The translations under genes were made by a program, and so were the position numbers. From the NCBI RefSeq assembly GCF_013618865.1, contig NZ_JABSOE010000006.1, positions 42,717 through 106,716 of the forward strand: a DNA stretch of 64,000 bases, read 5' to 3'. Positions 49,026-56,556 of this stretch are shown in pieces. Each line of letters opens with the position of its first letter. Within the stretch, counting starts at the first letter, position 1. A model generated the notes under the pieces. That model had not been told where the DNA came from. It ran no database searches and worked only from the letters and a program-made list of their open reading frames with translations. Origin of the DNA: Phocaeicola faecicola (GTDB taxonomy: Bacteria > Bacteroidota > Bacteroidia > Bacteroidales > Bacteroidaceae).

Positions 49026-49832
49026 ATGATACAGCAGCGTTTGCAGGAGTGGATTTTACATCCCGAGTCGTTGGATGAGGACTCGTTGTTTGAACTTCGG
49101 GAGATACTGAAGCGGTATCCTTATTTCCAGACGGCCCGTCTGCTCTATCTGAAGAATCTGTTTCTGTTGAAGGATGCGGGCTTTAAGGAGGAACTGAAGC
49201 GGAGTGTGCTGTACGTGGCCGACCTGAGTCAGTTGTTCTACTACATCGAAGGGGAGCATTTTGTCATTGAAAAGCACGATACACAGGCCGACAGCCTTCA
49301 GTCGGGCGGCGACCGTACGCTGGCACTGATCGACCGTTTTCTGGCCGGTTCGTCTCTTTCGGCATCCACGCCTTCTCCGGCCGTTCCGGCTGCGGCACGG
49401 CAGCACACGGAGCCGGCTGCCGCTGACGATGAAATCAAGCTTGAGGTCAGCATGGACTATACCGCCTTTCTGATGCAGGAGGAGAAGACGGAAGAACCGG
49501 TCCGCATGAAGGGACAGGACCTGATTGACTCTTTCATTGAGGCCTCGCAGGAGGTGCATTCCGAGGAGGCGGCCGCACCGCTTCCGGCAGAGGAAACGGA
49601 GGAAGCCCTTCCCGAAGAAACGGCAGAAGAAGAGGTGAAACCGGAAGAAGAGAGTCAGGAAGAAGATTATTTCACGGCAACACTGGCAAAAATCTACGTG
49701 AAACAGAAAAGATATGATAAAGCATTGGAAATTATTAAAAAATTAAATTTGAAATATCCAAAAAAAAATGCTTACTTTGCAGACCAAATCAGGTTTTTGG
49801 AGAAATTGATTATTAACGCTAAATCAAAATAA
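49026..49832 (+). CDS. TPR-containing protein of the lptE-secG operon
   Basis: The 268-residue protein has an N-terminal helical region ('LREILKRYPYFQTARLLYLKNLFLLKDAGF'), a long acidic Pro/Ala/Glu-rich middle (about residues 110-215) that looks disordered, and one TPR-like pair at the end ('FTATLAKIYVKQKRYDKALEIIKKLNLKYPKKNAYFADQIRFLEKLI'). No signal peptide. Function unknown. The constant linkage with lptE and secG in Bacteroidales suggests an envelope-assembly or secretion accessory role, which is inference. The 3' end of the gene is much more A/T-rich than its middle. Confidence 0.83.
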   Translation: MIQQRLQEWILHPESLDEDSLFELREILKRYPYFQTARLLYLKNLFLLKDAGFKEELKRSVLYVADLSQLFYYIEGEHFVIEKHDTQADSLQSGGDRTLALIDRFLAGSSLSASTPSPAVPAAARQHTEPAAADDEIKLEVSMDYTAFLMQEEKTEEPVRMKGQDLIDSFIEASQEVHSEEAAAPLPAEETEEALPEETAEEEVKPEEESQEEDYFTATLAKIYVKQKRYDKALEIIKKLNLKYPKKNAYFADQIRFLEKLIINAKSK

Positions 49833-49836
49833 AGAA

Positions 49837-50205
49837 ATGTATCAATTATTTGTTGGATTAATAGTATTGGCAGCTGTGTTGATGTGTTTTGTCGTATTGG
49901 TACAGAACTCAAAAGGAGGAGGTCTTTCTTCCAGCTTTGCTGCTTCAAATCAGATTATGGGGGTTCGCAAGACAACCGATTTCATTGAAAAACTTACTTG
50001 GGGTCTGGCTGCTTTCATGGTAGTGATCAGCGTGGCTGCTTCGTATGTGCTCCCGGGAACTACACAGAGTTCTTCTGTGATTATGGAGCAGGCTATCAAG
50101 GAACAGGCTACTAACCCGCTGAATGCACCTGCCGGTTTTGCTGCTCCTCAGACTGATGCCGCTGAAACTCCAGCTCCTGCTGCTTCTGACTCAGTTGCTC
50201 AGTAA
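49837..50205 (+). CDS. secG: preprotein translocase subunit SecG
   Basis: SecG is the small accessory subunit of the SecYEG channel. The 122-residue protein has two membrane segments ('LFVGLIVLAAVLMCFVVLVQ' at 4-23 and 'LAAFMVVISVAASYVL' near 58-73) separated by the family loop 'NSKGGGLSSSFAASNQIMGVRKTTDFIEKLTW', followed by an Ala/Pro-rich cytoplasmic or periplasmic tail typical of Bacteroidales. It begins 4 bases after the TPR gene. It is the last gene of the operon, with a textbook terminator 22 bases past the stop. Confidence 0.95.
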   Translation: MYQLFVGLIVLAAVLMCFVVLVQNSKGGGLSSSFAASNQIMGVRKTTDFIEKLTWGLAAFMVVISVAASYVLPGTTQSSSVIMEQAIKEQATNPLNAPAGFAAPQTDAAETPAPAASDSVAQ

Positions 50206-50227
50206 TAATTTGAAAGATATTGATAGG

Positions 50228-50260
50228 AAAGCTGTCCCAATGATCGGGGCAGCTTTTTTT
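50228..50260 (+). terminator. terminator of the lptE-secG operon
   Basis: An 11-bp stem with one G-U (50228-50238 with 50246-50256) and a seven-T run. Confidence 0.93.
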
Positions 50261-50380
50261 ATGTCCTTTGGCGTAGGCTCAGGGAGGAGGAGGGACAGGC
50301 CTGGTCGGGTAATGCGAAGATAAGTATACGGGTTTGCAGTAGCTTCGGTTTGCATTGTCTGAATCTTCTGAAAGAAGGGG

Positions 50381-50468
50381 ACAACTTCCGGTGGAAGGTC
50401 GTACGACCTCCGTATGCGGGTTTTACAACCTGTAGCCGCGGGTTGTCGGACCTCCGTGCGCGGGTTGA
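50381..50468. repeat. four degenerate 22-bp tandem repeats with internal palindromes
   Basis: Units start at 50381, 50403, 50425 and 50447 and share the pattern acRaccTccgYRYGcgggttgt. A 14-bp perfect palindrome (aggtcgtacgacct, 50396-50409) spans the first junction. In the third unit acaacc (50425-50430) pairs with ggttgt (50441-50446). No gene is evident from 50261 to 50651. Confidence 0.75.
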
Positions 50469-50590
50469 AGAAGATAAGAAGAGAAACATCTGTCTGCATC
50501 GTTGCAGTCGAGGCTTTTTCCGTACAGCGAAAAGAATCGGAAGAAAGGGCGGAGGCAATACAATTCGAGCCTCTCGTACAGAAAGGGATA

Positions 50591-50628
50591 AAAAAACAGG
50601 AAGATGTACCGGAGGGCACATCTTCCTG
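50591..50628 (-). terminator. terminator of the rubrerythrin gene
   Basis: A perfect 11-bp stem (50597-50607 with 50618-50628), then seven T on the minus strand. It lies 24 bases past the stop. Confidence 0.9.
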
Positions 50629-50651
50629 CAAGATATTAGGCTAGGAAAAAA

Positions 50652-51206
50652 TTATTTCTTGAAATATCTGTTGTAAAGACCTTCGAAGCCTTTTCCGTGA
50701 CGAGCTTCGTCTTTAGCCATTTCGTGAACTGTATCGTGGATAGCATCCAGGTTCAGCTGTTTTGCACGTGTAGCGATACGCTTCTTGTCTTCGCAAGCGC
50801 CACATTCAGCGTTCATACGTTTTTCCAGGTTAGTCTTAGTATCCCATACGCAGTCACCCAGCAGTTCAGCGAATTTAGCAGCGTGTTCTGCTTCTTCCCA
50901 AGCGTAGCGTTTGAAAGCTTCAGCTACTTCAGGATAGCCTTCGCGGTCTGCCTGACGGCTCATTGCCAGGTACATACCTACTTCTGTACATTCACCCATG
51001 AAATGGTTGTTCAAGTCTTTGATCATTTCTTCGTCGCAACCTTTAGCTACGCCAATTACGTGTTCGTCAACAAACTGCAGACCACCTTCTGCTGCTTCTT
51101 CCATTTCTTTGAACTTTGAAGCAGGAGCTTTACACAATGGGCATTTTTCAGGAGCTGTTTCACCTTCGTGAATGTAACCACAAACTGTACAGATAAATTT
51201 TTTCAT
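50652..51206 (-). CDS. rbr: rubrerythrin with N-terminal rubredoxin domain (reverse rubrerythrin)
   Basis: A non-heme diiron protein that reduces peroxide (and possibly oxygen) in anaerobes. In this 184-residue form the rubredoxin-type iron site comes first (Cys6, Cys9, Cys22, Cys25), and the four-helix diiron domain follows, with '[12 protein letters not shown]', '[12 protein letters not shown]' and '[14 protein letters not shown]' supplying the Glu/His ligands. This order is the reverse of classical rubrerythrin. The start is the ATG of [11 protein letters not shown]. It lies 69 bases downstream of perR on the same strand, with its own promoter at the end of perR and a terminator after it. 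Codon use is strongly biased, suggesting high expression. Confidence 0.95.
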   Translation of the reverse strand: MKKFICTVCGYIHEGETAPEKCPLCKAPASKFKEMEEAAEGGLQFVDEHVIGVAKGCDEEMIKDLNNHFMGECTEVGMYLAMSRQADREGYPEVAEAFKRYAWEEAEHAAKFAELLGDCVWDTKTNLEKRMNAECGACEDKKRIATRAKQLNLDAIHDTVHEMAKDEARHGKGFEGLYNRYFKK

Positions 51207-51266
51207 AATCAATAATAGTTATTAGTTATTAGTTTAAATTGCGATTTCTCGTTTTGAATTCTCTGT

Positions 51267-51297
51267 CAAATATATTAATTCTTTTTCTCTTTTTCAA
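51267..51297 (-). promoter_or_regulatory. promoter of rbr
   Basis: On the minus strand TTG (51297-51295), a 20-base spacer, TATATTTG (51274-51267), located over the stop region of perR. The leader is about 55 bases and contains three tandem taataac-like units (51211-51235). Confidence 0.55.
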
Positions 51298-51694
51298 GAC
51301 AATCCGGACATATTCCTTTGTAGTAGTGGTGAATTTCTTCTACCTTGAATCCCTGCTTGGTCAGAGACAGGCTTTCTGCTTCCGGTGCACTGACTTCCAT
51401 GTCGTATATCTTACCGCACGACTTGCACTTGAAATGTGCGTGCTGCGAAGTGTCGCTGTCGAAACAAGCGTTGCGCTCGTCGATGGTCAGCATTTGGGCA
51501 GCCCCGTGTTCCACAAACAGTTTCAATGTATTATAGACTGTCGTTTTTGAAAGGGTAGGGATGTCTTTGTTCAAAGCCAGATAAATCTCATCGATGCACG
51601 GATGGGTCTTGTGCTTCAACAGATAGTCCATAATAGCTATTCGCTGTACGGATGGCTTTATTTCGTAACTGAGCAAATATTCGTAAGCGTTCAT
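51275..51694 (-). CDS. perR: Fur family peroxide-responsive repressor (PerR-like)
   Basis: The 139-residue metalloregulator has an N-terminal winged helix ('EIKPSVQRIAIMDYLLKHKTHPCIDEIYLAL...LSKTTVYNTLKLFVEHG') and a dimerisation domain with the regulatory His-rich site 'TSQHAHFKCKSCGKIYDM' and the structural zinc cysteines CKSC and CPDC near the end. Fur, Zur and PerR are hard to tell apart by motif. The neighbouring rubrerythrin and a PerR-type box in its own leader favour PerR, in which iron-catalysed His oxidation by H2O2 relieves repression. Confidence 0.9.
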   Translation of the reverse strand: MNAYEYLLSYEIKPSVQRIAIMDYLLKHKTHPCIDEIYLALNKDIPTLSKTTVYNTLKLFVEHGAAQMLTIDERNACFDSDTSQHAHFKCKSCGKIYDMEVSAPEAESLSLTKQGFKVEEIHHYYKGICPDCLEKEKKN

Positions 51695-51708
51695 CTTGTT
51701 TTATATAT

Positions 51709-51723
51709 TTGTAATTATTACAA
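51709..51723. promoter_or_regulatory. PerR/Fur-type operator in the perR leader
   Basis: TTGTAATTATTACAA is a perfect 7-1-7 palindrome and matches the Bacillus PerR box TTATAATNATTATAA at 12 of 14 defined positions. It lies between the predicted perR transcription start and the ATG, where a bound repressor would block transcription. Confidence 0.82.
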
Positions 51724-51737
51724 TTTTAATTCTGTGG

Positions 51738-51768
51738 CAAAGATAGAAACATTTTCTTTAACTCCAAA
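51738..51768 (-). promoter_or_regulatory. promoter of perR
   Basis: On the minus strand TTTG (51768-51765), a 19-base spacer, TATCTTTG (51745-51738). It is a full match to the Bacteroidetes consensus, directly upstream of the operator. Confidence 0.75.
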
Positions 51769-51964
51769 ATATAAGTTGTTTTTTTATCTTCTTTATTTTC
51801 TTTTTAAAGTTTATTTTTTGAATGGAAGGAGGGACTGACGGTACGGAGGGAGGTGAATCTTCGGGGCGTGTCGGTGGTATGCGGGTGTGGAAGGCAGGGG
51901 AGATTTTTTCGGGTTTTTCTTTATTTTGTGAAATGGGCTGGCAGGAATATTGCTGATTTTTGTG

Positions 51965-51972
51965 TAAGTTTG
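51965..51972 (+). promoter_or_regulatory. putative -7 element for nadE
   Basis: TAAGTTTG, 28 bases before the nadE ATG. No -33 box at the proper distance. Confidence 0.4.
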
Positions 51973-51999
51973 TACTTGTACATTAATTAATGAACGGAT

Positions 52000-53931
52000 A
52001 TGAAATACGGTTTTGTAAAAGTGGCGGCTGCCGTACCGGCGGTGAAGGTGGCCGACTGTTTGTTTAATGCGGAGCAGACTGAGAAACTGATATTCCGGGC
52101 CGATGAGCAGGGAGTAGAGGTGATTGTGTTTCCGGAGTTGAACCTGACGGGATATTCCTGCGGAGACCTGTTCGGCCAGAATCTGCTGTTGGAAGAGGCC
52201 GAGATGGCATTGGTGCAGCTGCTCAATAATACTCGTGGAATTGAGATCATTTCGATTATAGGCATGCCGCTGGTGGTAGAGGGCACGTTGCTCAACTGTG
52301 CGGTGGTGATTCAGAAAGGTAAGATTCTGGGAGCGGTTCCCAAGACGTATCTGCCCAATTATAAGGAATTCTACGAACAGCGCTGGTTTGCTTCGGCCAG
52401 CACCCACGGTCAGGATACGGTGGTCCGTATCTGCGGACAGTCGGTACCGGTGAGCCGGAACCTGCTGTTTGATATGACGGGCATGTGTTTTGGCATTGAG
52501 CTCTGCGAGGATGTGTGGGCTACGGTACCTCCCAGTTCGCTGCTGACCCTGAAGGGAGCGGAAGTAGTGTTCAATATGTCGGCCAGCACGGAGAACATCG
52601 GCAAGCATAATTATTTGTGCGCTTTGCTCTCGCAGCAGTCGGCCCGTTGCCTGTCGGGATATGTGTATGCCTCGGCCGGTTTCGGAGAGTCGACGACCGA
52701 CGTGGTGTATGGCGGAAATGCGTTAATTTATGAAAACGGTAAACTTTTGGCGGCTTCTGAGCGTTTTTCTTTTGAAGAGCAACTGGTGATCAGTGAGATT
52801 GATGTGGAGCACTTGCGTTCGGAACGTCTGGTGAATACGACGTATGCGGCCGGAGTAAGGGAATATGCTGCGGTGCCGGTGAAGCATGTAGCTACCGAAC
52901 TTTGTTCGGGTAAGGAACTGGTGCTGACACGTAAGGTGGATGCGCATCCGTTTGTGCCGGCTGGTGGCCGACTGAGGGATGAACGCTGTGAGGAGATTTT
53001 CTCCATCCAGGTAGCGGGACTGGCCAAGCGTCTGGTGCATACGTCGTGCAAGACGGTGGTGGTAGGTATTTCAGGGGGACTGGATTCTACGCTTGCGCTG
53101 CTGGTGTGTGTGAAGACGTTCGACAAGCTGGGACTGCCGCGTGAGGGTATCGTGGGTATTACGATGCCGGGATTCGGAACGACGGACCGTACGTACCGTA
53201 ATGCGCTCGACCTGATGACTTCCCTGGGGGTAACTCAGCGCGAGATCAGTATCAAGGAGGCCTGTATCCAGCATTTTAAGGATATCGGTCAGGATCCGGA
53301 GAAGCACGATGTGACTTACGAGAACGGTCAGGCGAGAGAGCGTACGCAGATTCTGATGGACTATGCGAACAAGATTGGGGCGCTGGTAATCGGTACGGGC
53401 GACTTGTCTGAACTGGCTTTGGGCTGGGCGACCTATAATGGTGACCACATGTCGATGTATGGGGTGAATGCAAGTATTCCGAAGACCCTGGTCCGTTACC
53501 TGGTAACCTGGGTGGCTGAGTCGGGTGTGGATGAGCAGTCGCGTCTGACCCTGCTGGATATCGTGGATACACCGATCAGTCCGGAACTGATTCCGGCGGA
53601 TGAGCACGGAAACATCAAGCAGAAGACAGAGGATCTGGTGGGTCCGTATGAACTGCATGATTTCTTCCTGTATCACTTCCTTCGCTATGGATCTCGTCCG
53701 ACCAAGATTTATTACCTGGCACGGATTGCGTTCGAGGGAGTACACGATGAGGAGACCATCAAGAAATGGCTGACGACTTTCTTCCGCCGTTTCTTCAGTC
53801 AGCAGTTCAAGCGTTCCTGTCTGCCCGATGGCCCGAAGGTGGGTTCGGTTTCACTGAGTCCGCGCGGCGACTGGCGTATGCCGAGTGATGCCAGCGTGGC
53901 ACTGTGGTTGCGTGAATGTGATTATTTATAA
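52000..53931 (+). CDS. nadE: glutamine-dependent NAD+ synthetase
   Basis: This enzyme amidates nicotinic acid adenine dinucleotide to NAD+, using ammonia released from glutamine. It has two domains: an N-terminal nitrilase-type glutaminase (residues 1 to about 290) with Glu46 in 'FPELNLTGYSCGD', Lys in 'VPKTYLPNYKEFYE' and the nucleophile Cys in 'GIELCEDVW', and a C-terminal synthetase with the ATP P-loop SGGLDS (near residue 360) and 'GTGDLSELALGWATYNGDHMSMYGVNASIPKT'. The 643-residue length fits the two-domain enzyme. It is followed after 24 bases by an exported thiol peroxidase, probably on one transcript. Confidence 0.97.
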   Translation: MKYGFVKVAAAVPAVKVADCLFNAEQTEKLIFRADEQGVEVIVFPELNLTGYSCGDLFGQNLLLEEAEMALVQLLNNTRGIEIISIIGMPLVVEGTLLNCAVVIQKGKILGAVPKTYLPNYKEFYEQRWFASASTHGQDTVVRICGQSVPVSRNLLFDMTGMCFGIELCEDVWATVPPSSLLTLKGAEVVFNMSASTENIGKHNYLCALLSQQSARCLSGYVYASAGFGESTTDVVYGGNALIYENGKLLAASERFSFEEQLVISEIDVEHLRSERLVNTTYAAGVREYAAVPVKHVATELCSGKELVLTRKVDAHPFVPAGGRLRDERCEEIFSIQVAGLAKRLVHTSCKTVVVGISGGLDSTLALLVCVKTFDKLGLPREGIVGITMPGFGTTDRTYRNALDLMTSLGVTQREISIKEACIQHFKDIGQDPEKHDVTYENGQARERTQILMDYANKIGALVIGTGDLSELALGWATYNGDHMSMYGVNASIPKTLVRYLVTWVAESGVDEQSRLTLLDIVDTPISPELIPADEHGNIKQKTEDLVGPYELHDFFLYHFLRYGSRPTKIYYLARIAFEGVHDEETIKKWLTTFFRRFFSQQFKRSCLPDGPKVGSVSLSPRGDWRMPSDASVALWLRECDYL

Positions 53932-53955
53932 CAATAACGATTAATAGACTGGATT

Positions 53956-54546
53956 ATGAAGAGAAAATTAGCTTGTTGGCTGCTGGCGTTTGCCGGTTGT
54001 GGAGTATGGAGTGGAAACGGACTTCTTGCCGCAGAGGGCGTGCAGGGAGAAGTGGTAATCTGTCGCGGAATGGAAGCGCATACTTCAGACAAGATTCCGG
54101 AGGTGGGAAGCATGGCACCTGCTTTTACTGCCGTGGGAGCAGACATGAGTGAAGTTTCTCTGAGTAAGTTCCGTGGAAAGCGGGTGGTGCTGAATATTTT
54201 CCCGAGTCTGGATACGCCTACCTGTGCGGCTTCGGTCCGGCATTTCAATGCCGATGCGGCCGGACTGGATAATACGGTGGTGCTGTGTCTTTCCATGGAC
54301 CTGCCTTTTGCGCAGTCGCGGTTCTGTACGGTAGAGGGACTGGAGAATGTGGTTCCGCTTTCGCTCTTCCGGAGTGAGGACTTTGCGAAGGGCTACGGAC
54401 TGCAGCTGGCGGACGGTCCTCTGAGGGGACTGATGGCCCGGGCGGTCATTGTCGTCGATGAGAATGGGAAGATTGTCTACCGGCAGTTGGTGCACAATAT
54501 TTCGGACGAACCGGATTATGAGCAGGCCATCGCCGTGCTGAAGTAA
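53956..54546 (+). CDS. tpx: exported thiol peroxidase (Tpx family)
   Basis: This atypical 2-Cys peroxiredoxin reduces hydroperoxides. The peroxidatic Cys90 lies in 'FPSLDTPTC' and the resolving Cys124 in 'SRFCTVEGL'; their 34-residue spacing equals that of E. coli Tpx (61/95). Unlike the usual cytoplasmic protein of about 167 residues, this one has 196 with an N-terminal export signal ('LACWLLAFAGCGVWSGNGLLAAEG'), possibly a lipoprotein at Cys15. It therefore should act in the periplasm. It sits 24 bases after nadE. The terminator at 54646-54693 lies 100 bases downstream. Confidence 0.92.
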   Translation: MKRKLACWLLAFAGCGVWSGNGLLAAEGVQGEVVICRGMEAHTSDKIPEVGSMAPAFTAVGADMSEVSLSKFRGKRVVLNIFPSLDTPTCAASVRHFNADAAGLDNTVVLCLSMDLPFAQSRFCTVEGLENVVPLSLFRSEDFAKGYGLQLADGPLRGLMARAVIVVDENGKIVYRQLVHNISDEPDYEQAIAVLK

Positions 54547-54645
54547 TCGGGCAGGCAGTGGCTTTCGTAATGGAGCAGCCGGTAAAGAAGGATATTGAAT
54601 AAAGAGAAATACACAGAGAGCCCACAGGGTATCTCTGCCAACAGA

Positions 54646-54698
54646 AAGCGGCAGCATCAGAAATTCCGTGAAAGGATACTGATGCTGCCGCTTCTTTT
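54646..54698. terminator. bidirectional terminator between tpx and the C11 peptidase gene
   Basis: A perfect 15-bp stem (54646-54660 with 54679-54693), cttttat following on the plus side and ttctgtt on the minus side. It serves the convergent genes. Confidence 0.9.
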
Positions 54699-54757
54699 AT
54701 GTTCCTATGTTTTCAGTTCGGGCAGTCCGGTATATCGGATATCTCCCGATGATTCAT

Positions 54758-55984
54758 TCAGTGTTTCAGGTTGTTCCATCCCGCTGCCTGATACCAGGAG
54801 AGGGTCTCGTAATACTGGTCCCACTGTTTTTTTCCGATGGTGTAGGGCAGGTACATGCCGATGCCGCAGAAACGGTTCTTGTCTCTCAGTATCTGACCAA
54901 ATGGAGAACTGGTGTAGTCGGTAATGCATTCCTTTGCGATAACCGTCTGGGTAAGTGCCTGCTGTATGGAAGCGGGAACCTCTCCGTTCAACCTTTGGAA
55001 GATATCTGCTACATCGAATGAGAAATATCGGTAGTCTCTGTCTGGATCAGACACACCGTATTGCTGGATTTCCTCGTAGGGAATGTTCTGGAGCTTGTCC
55101 GGTATGAGGCTCAGTTCCTGACGGATGGCAGCTGTCAGGTCATCCATCTTCGTACAGTCGACAACGGCATAGGTACCCCATGAATTCTCCCGCTTGTTGA
55201 AGTCGATGACCGTCTTGCACAACTGCGCATAGTCGATTTCCTTCTCGTACAGGGAAGTCAGGAAAAGATGGTAGGGGAATCCCATGGCAGGAGTCTCCAT
55301 CACCGAAGCAATGCAGTAGTGAGTGGCATCCCGCAGTTCGTGAAAAACCTCGGTAGTACCCATCATGCAGGCATCGAAAAGGGTGAAGTCAAGGTTGTGC
55401 TGAGGGAAACTGGCTGTCAGTGCGCTTCCCAGTTCCGGAATATCAATCGAATATCCTCCGTCATCGCCGAAAGCATAGGTTGATACCCGGCGACTTGCCT
55501 GCAGCCAACCGCTGGCATGTGAGCCGAAAATCAGTCCGTAGCTCTGTGACGGTGCAATCTCCTGCATGATGCTCAGGTTGTTGATGATTGCCTGTCGGGA
55601 TACCGCCGATCCCGGGTCGGCCGTATGCTGTATGGCCTGTGCAAGGATGTTGCCCACAGTGGCATCGTATCCCTGCAGTACCGGTTGGTTGTTGATTTCC
55701 CCGAATCCGTTTGTACGGAATTCCAGGATGGTAGTCTTGTCCAGATACTGGTTATATTGGTTGGGTTTGTAATAAACCAGCAGGGTACAGGTATCCTTTG
55801 CGGTCGCCAGACTCTCATACATCCATTTTACATTGTCCATCAGGTCTCCGTCGAGGTTGTTGTTGGCCACCAGGTAGGCCAGAATGGTACGTTTGGCCTG
55901 AACCGGCTGGTGGTGTTCGGGAATCTCGTTCGAGCATGCTGCCAGCAGGACGACAGTCAGAAAGAATATCAGGAATTTTTTCAT
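54758..55984 (-). CDS. clostripain-family cysteine peptidase lipoprotein (family C11)
   Basis: The 408-residue lipoprotein (Cys17 in 'LLAACSNE') is a caspase-fold peptidase. The catalytic His156 lies in 'IFGSHASGW' and Cys206 in 'FDACMMG', as in Parabacteroides PmC11 and fragipain. Upstream strands 'ILAYLVANNNLD' and 'CTLLVYYKPNQ' match the fold. Family enzymes cleave after Arg or Lys and often self-process; fragipain activates the B. fragilis toxin. A possible self-cleavage Lys or Arg near residue 128-165 cannot be fixed by eye. It overlaps by 4 bases (ATGA) the stop of the small exported protein upstream, so the two are translationally coupled. Confidence 0.92.
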   Translation of the reverse strand: MKKFLIFFLTVVLLAACSNEIPEHHQPVQAKRTILAYLVANNNLDGDLMDNVKWMYESLATAKDTCTLLVYYKPNQYNQYLDKTTILEFRTNGFGEINNQPVLQGYDATVGNILAQAIQHTADPGSAVSRQAIINNLSIMQEIAPSQSYGLIFGSHASGWLQASRRVSTYAFGDDGGYSIDIPELGSALTASFPQHNLDFTLFDACMMGTTEVFHELRDATHYCIASVMETPAMGFPYHLFLTSLYEKEIDYAQLCKTVIDFNKRENSWGTYAVVDCTKMDDLTAAIRQELSLIPDKLQNIPYEEIQQYGVSDPDRDYRYFSFDVADIFQRLNGEVPASIQQALTQTVIAKECITDYTSSPFGQILRDKNRFCGIGMYLPYTIGKKQWDQYYETLSWYQAAGWNNLKH

Positions 55985-56391
55985 TCGTATAATTCTGCCT
56001 TTTCAAATTTAAAATCGGGGTTTACCTCCTTTACAACCAGTGTGCTGTTCTTCTGGTACTTCTGTCTCAGCTTGGACATTTCTTTCTGGAGGTTTTTCTT
56101 CTTGCGGTGGAAGAAGATGAAGCAGGTACGGTTCTTTCCGTCCATCCGGCTTTCAAGGTAGTCTTTCAGCTGGATGCTGTATTGCGAACGTCCGTCCAGC
56201 AGTCCCTTGTCGTTCAGGGAAGCACTGTCCAGGTATTGGATGTCGGTAAAGTAAATCAATGAGTCGGTAAAAGAGGCGGATACCCCACTGATGTATACTC
56301 CGTAGTGTCGCTTGTCCTTGTTCTTGCGTGCCATGGCCGGGAGAACAAACGAAGCGATGAGCAGTAAACAAATTAATTTAATGTATTTCAT
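55981..56391 (-). CDS. small exported protein of unknown function, coupled to the C11 peptidase
   Basis: The 136-residue product starts with a signal peptide ('LICLLLIASFVLPAMA') and continues with a basic KNKDKRHYG segment, 'YISGVSASFTDSLIYFTDIQYLDS', and a Lys-rich 'FIFFHRKKKNLQKEMSKLRQKYQK'. I recognise no family. The pattern, with an early 'VYISGVSASFTDSLIYFTDIQ' strand set and a late basic helix, suggests an alpha/beta periplasmic protein. Its stop codon shares ATGA with the peptidase start. The many Lys and Arg residues make it a possible substrate or inhibitor of that Arg/Lys-specific peptidase; this is speculation. The start is the Met of MKYIKLI; 34 further upstream codons are unrelated. 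Confidence 0.75.
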   Translation of the reverse strand: MKYIKLICLLLIASFVLPAMARKNKDKRHYGVYISGVSASFTDSLIYFTDIQYLDSASLNDKGLLDGRSQYSIQLKDYLESRMDGKNRTCFIFFHRKKKNLQKEMSKLRQKYQKNSTLVVKEVNPDFKFEKAELYE

Positions 56392-56416
56392 GACTTTGAA
56401 TGTTGAATTTAGGGTA

Positions 56417-56424
56417 CAAAAATA
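56417..56424 (-). promoter_or_regulatory. putative -7 element of the small exported protein-C11 operon
   Basis: Reads TATTTTTG on the minus strand, 26 bases upstream of the start at 56391. Confidence 0.35.
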
Positions 56425-56556
56425 GCGAAAACTTGAATATTTGAAAAAGAATAAAGGTTTTTTATGGAATGCGTGTATAAATAAAAAATGCAATTTCAGG
56501 AGTGGAATCCATGAAATTGCATCTTGTTTTTTTGAGAAATGAAACTTTATCTTATT

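Noticed and set aside
50381..50468. CRISPR-like array
   Set aside because: The 22-bp units are directly adjacent with no spacers, are degenerate, and no cas genes are present.
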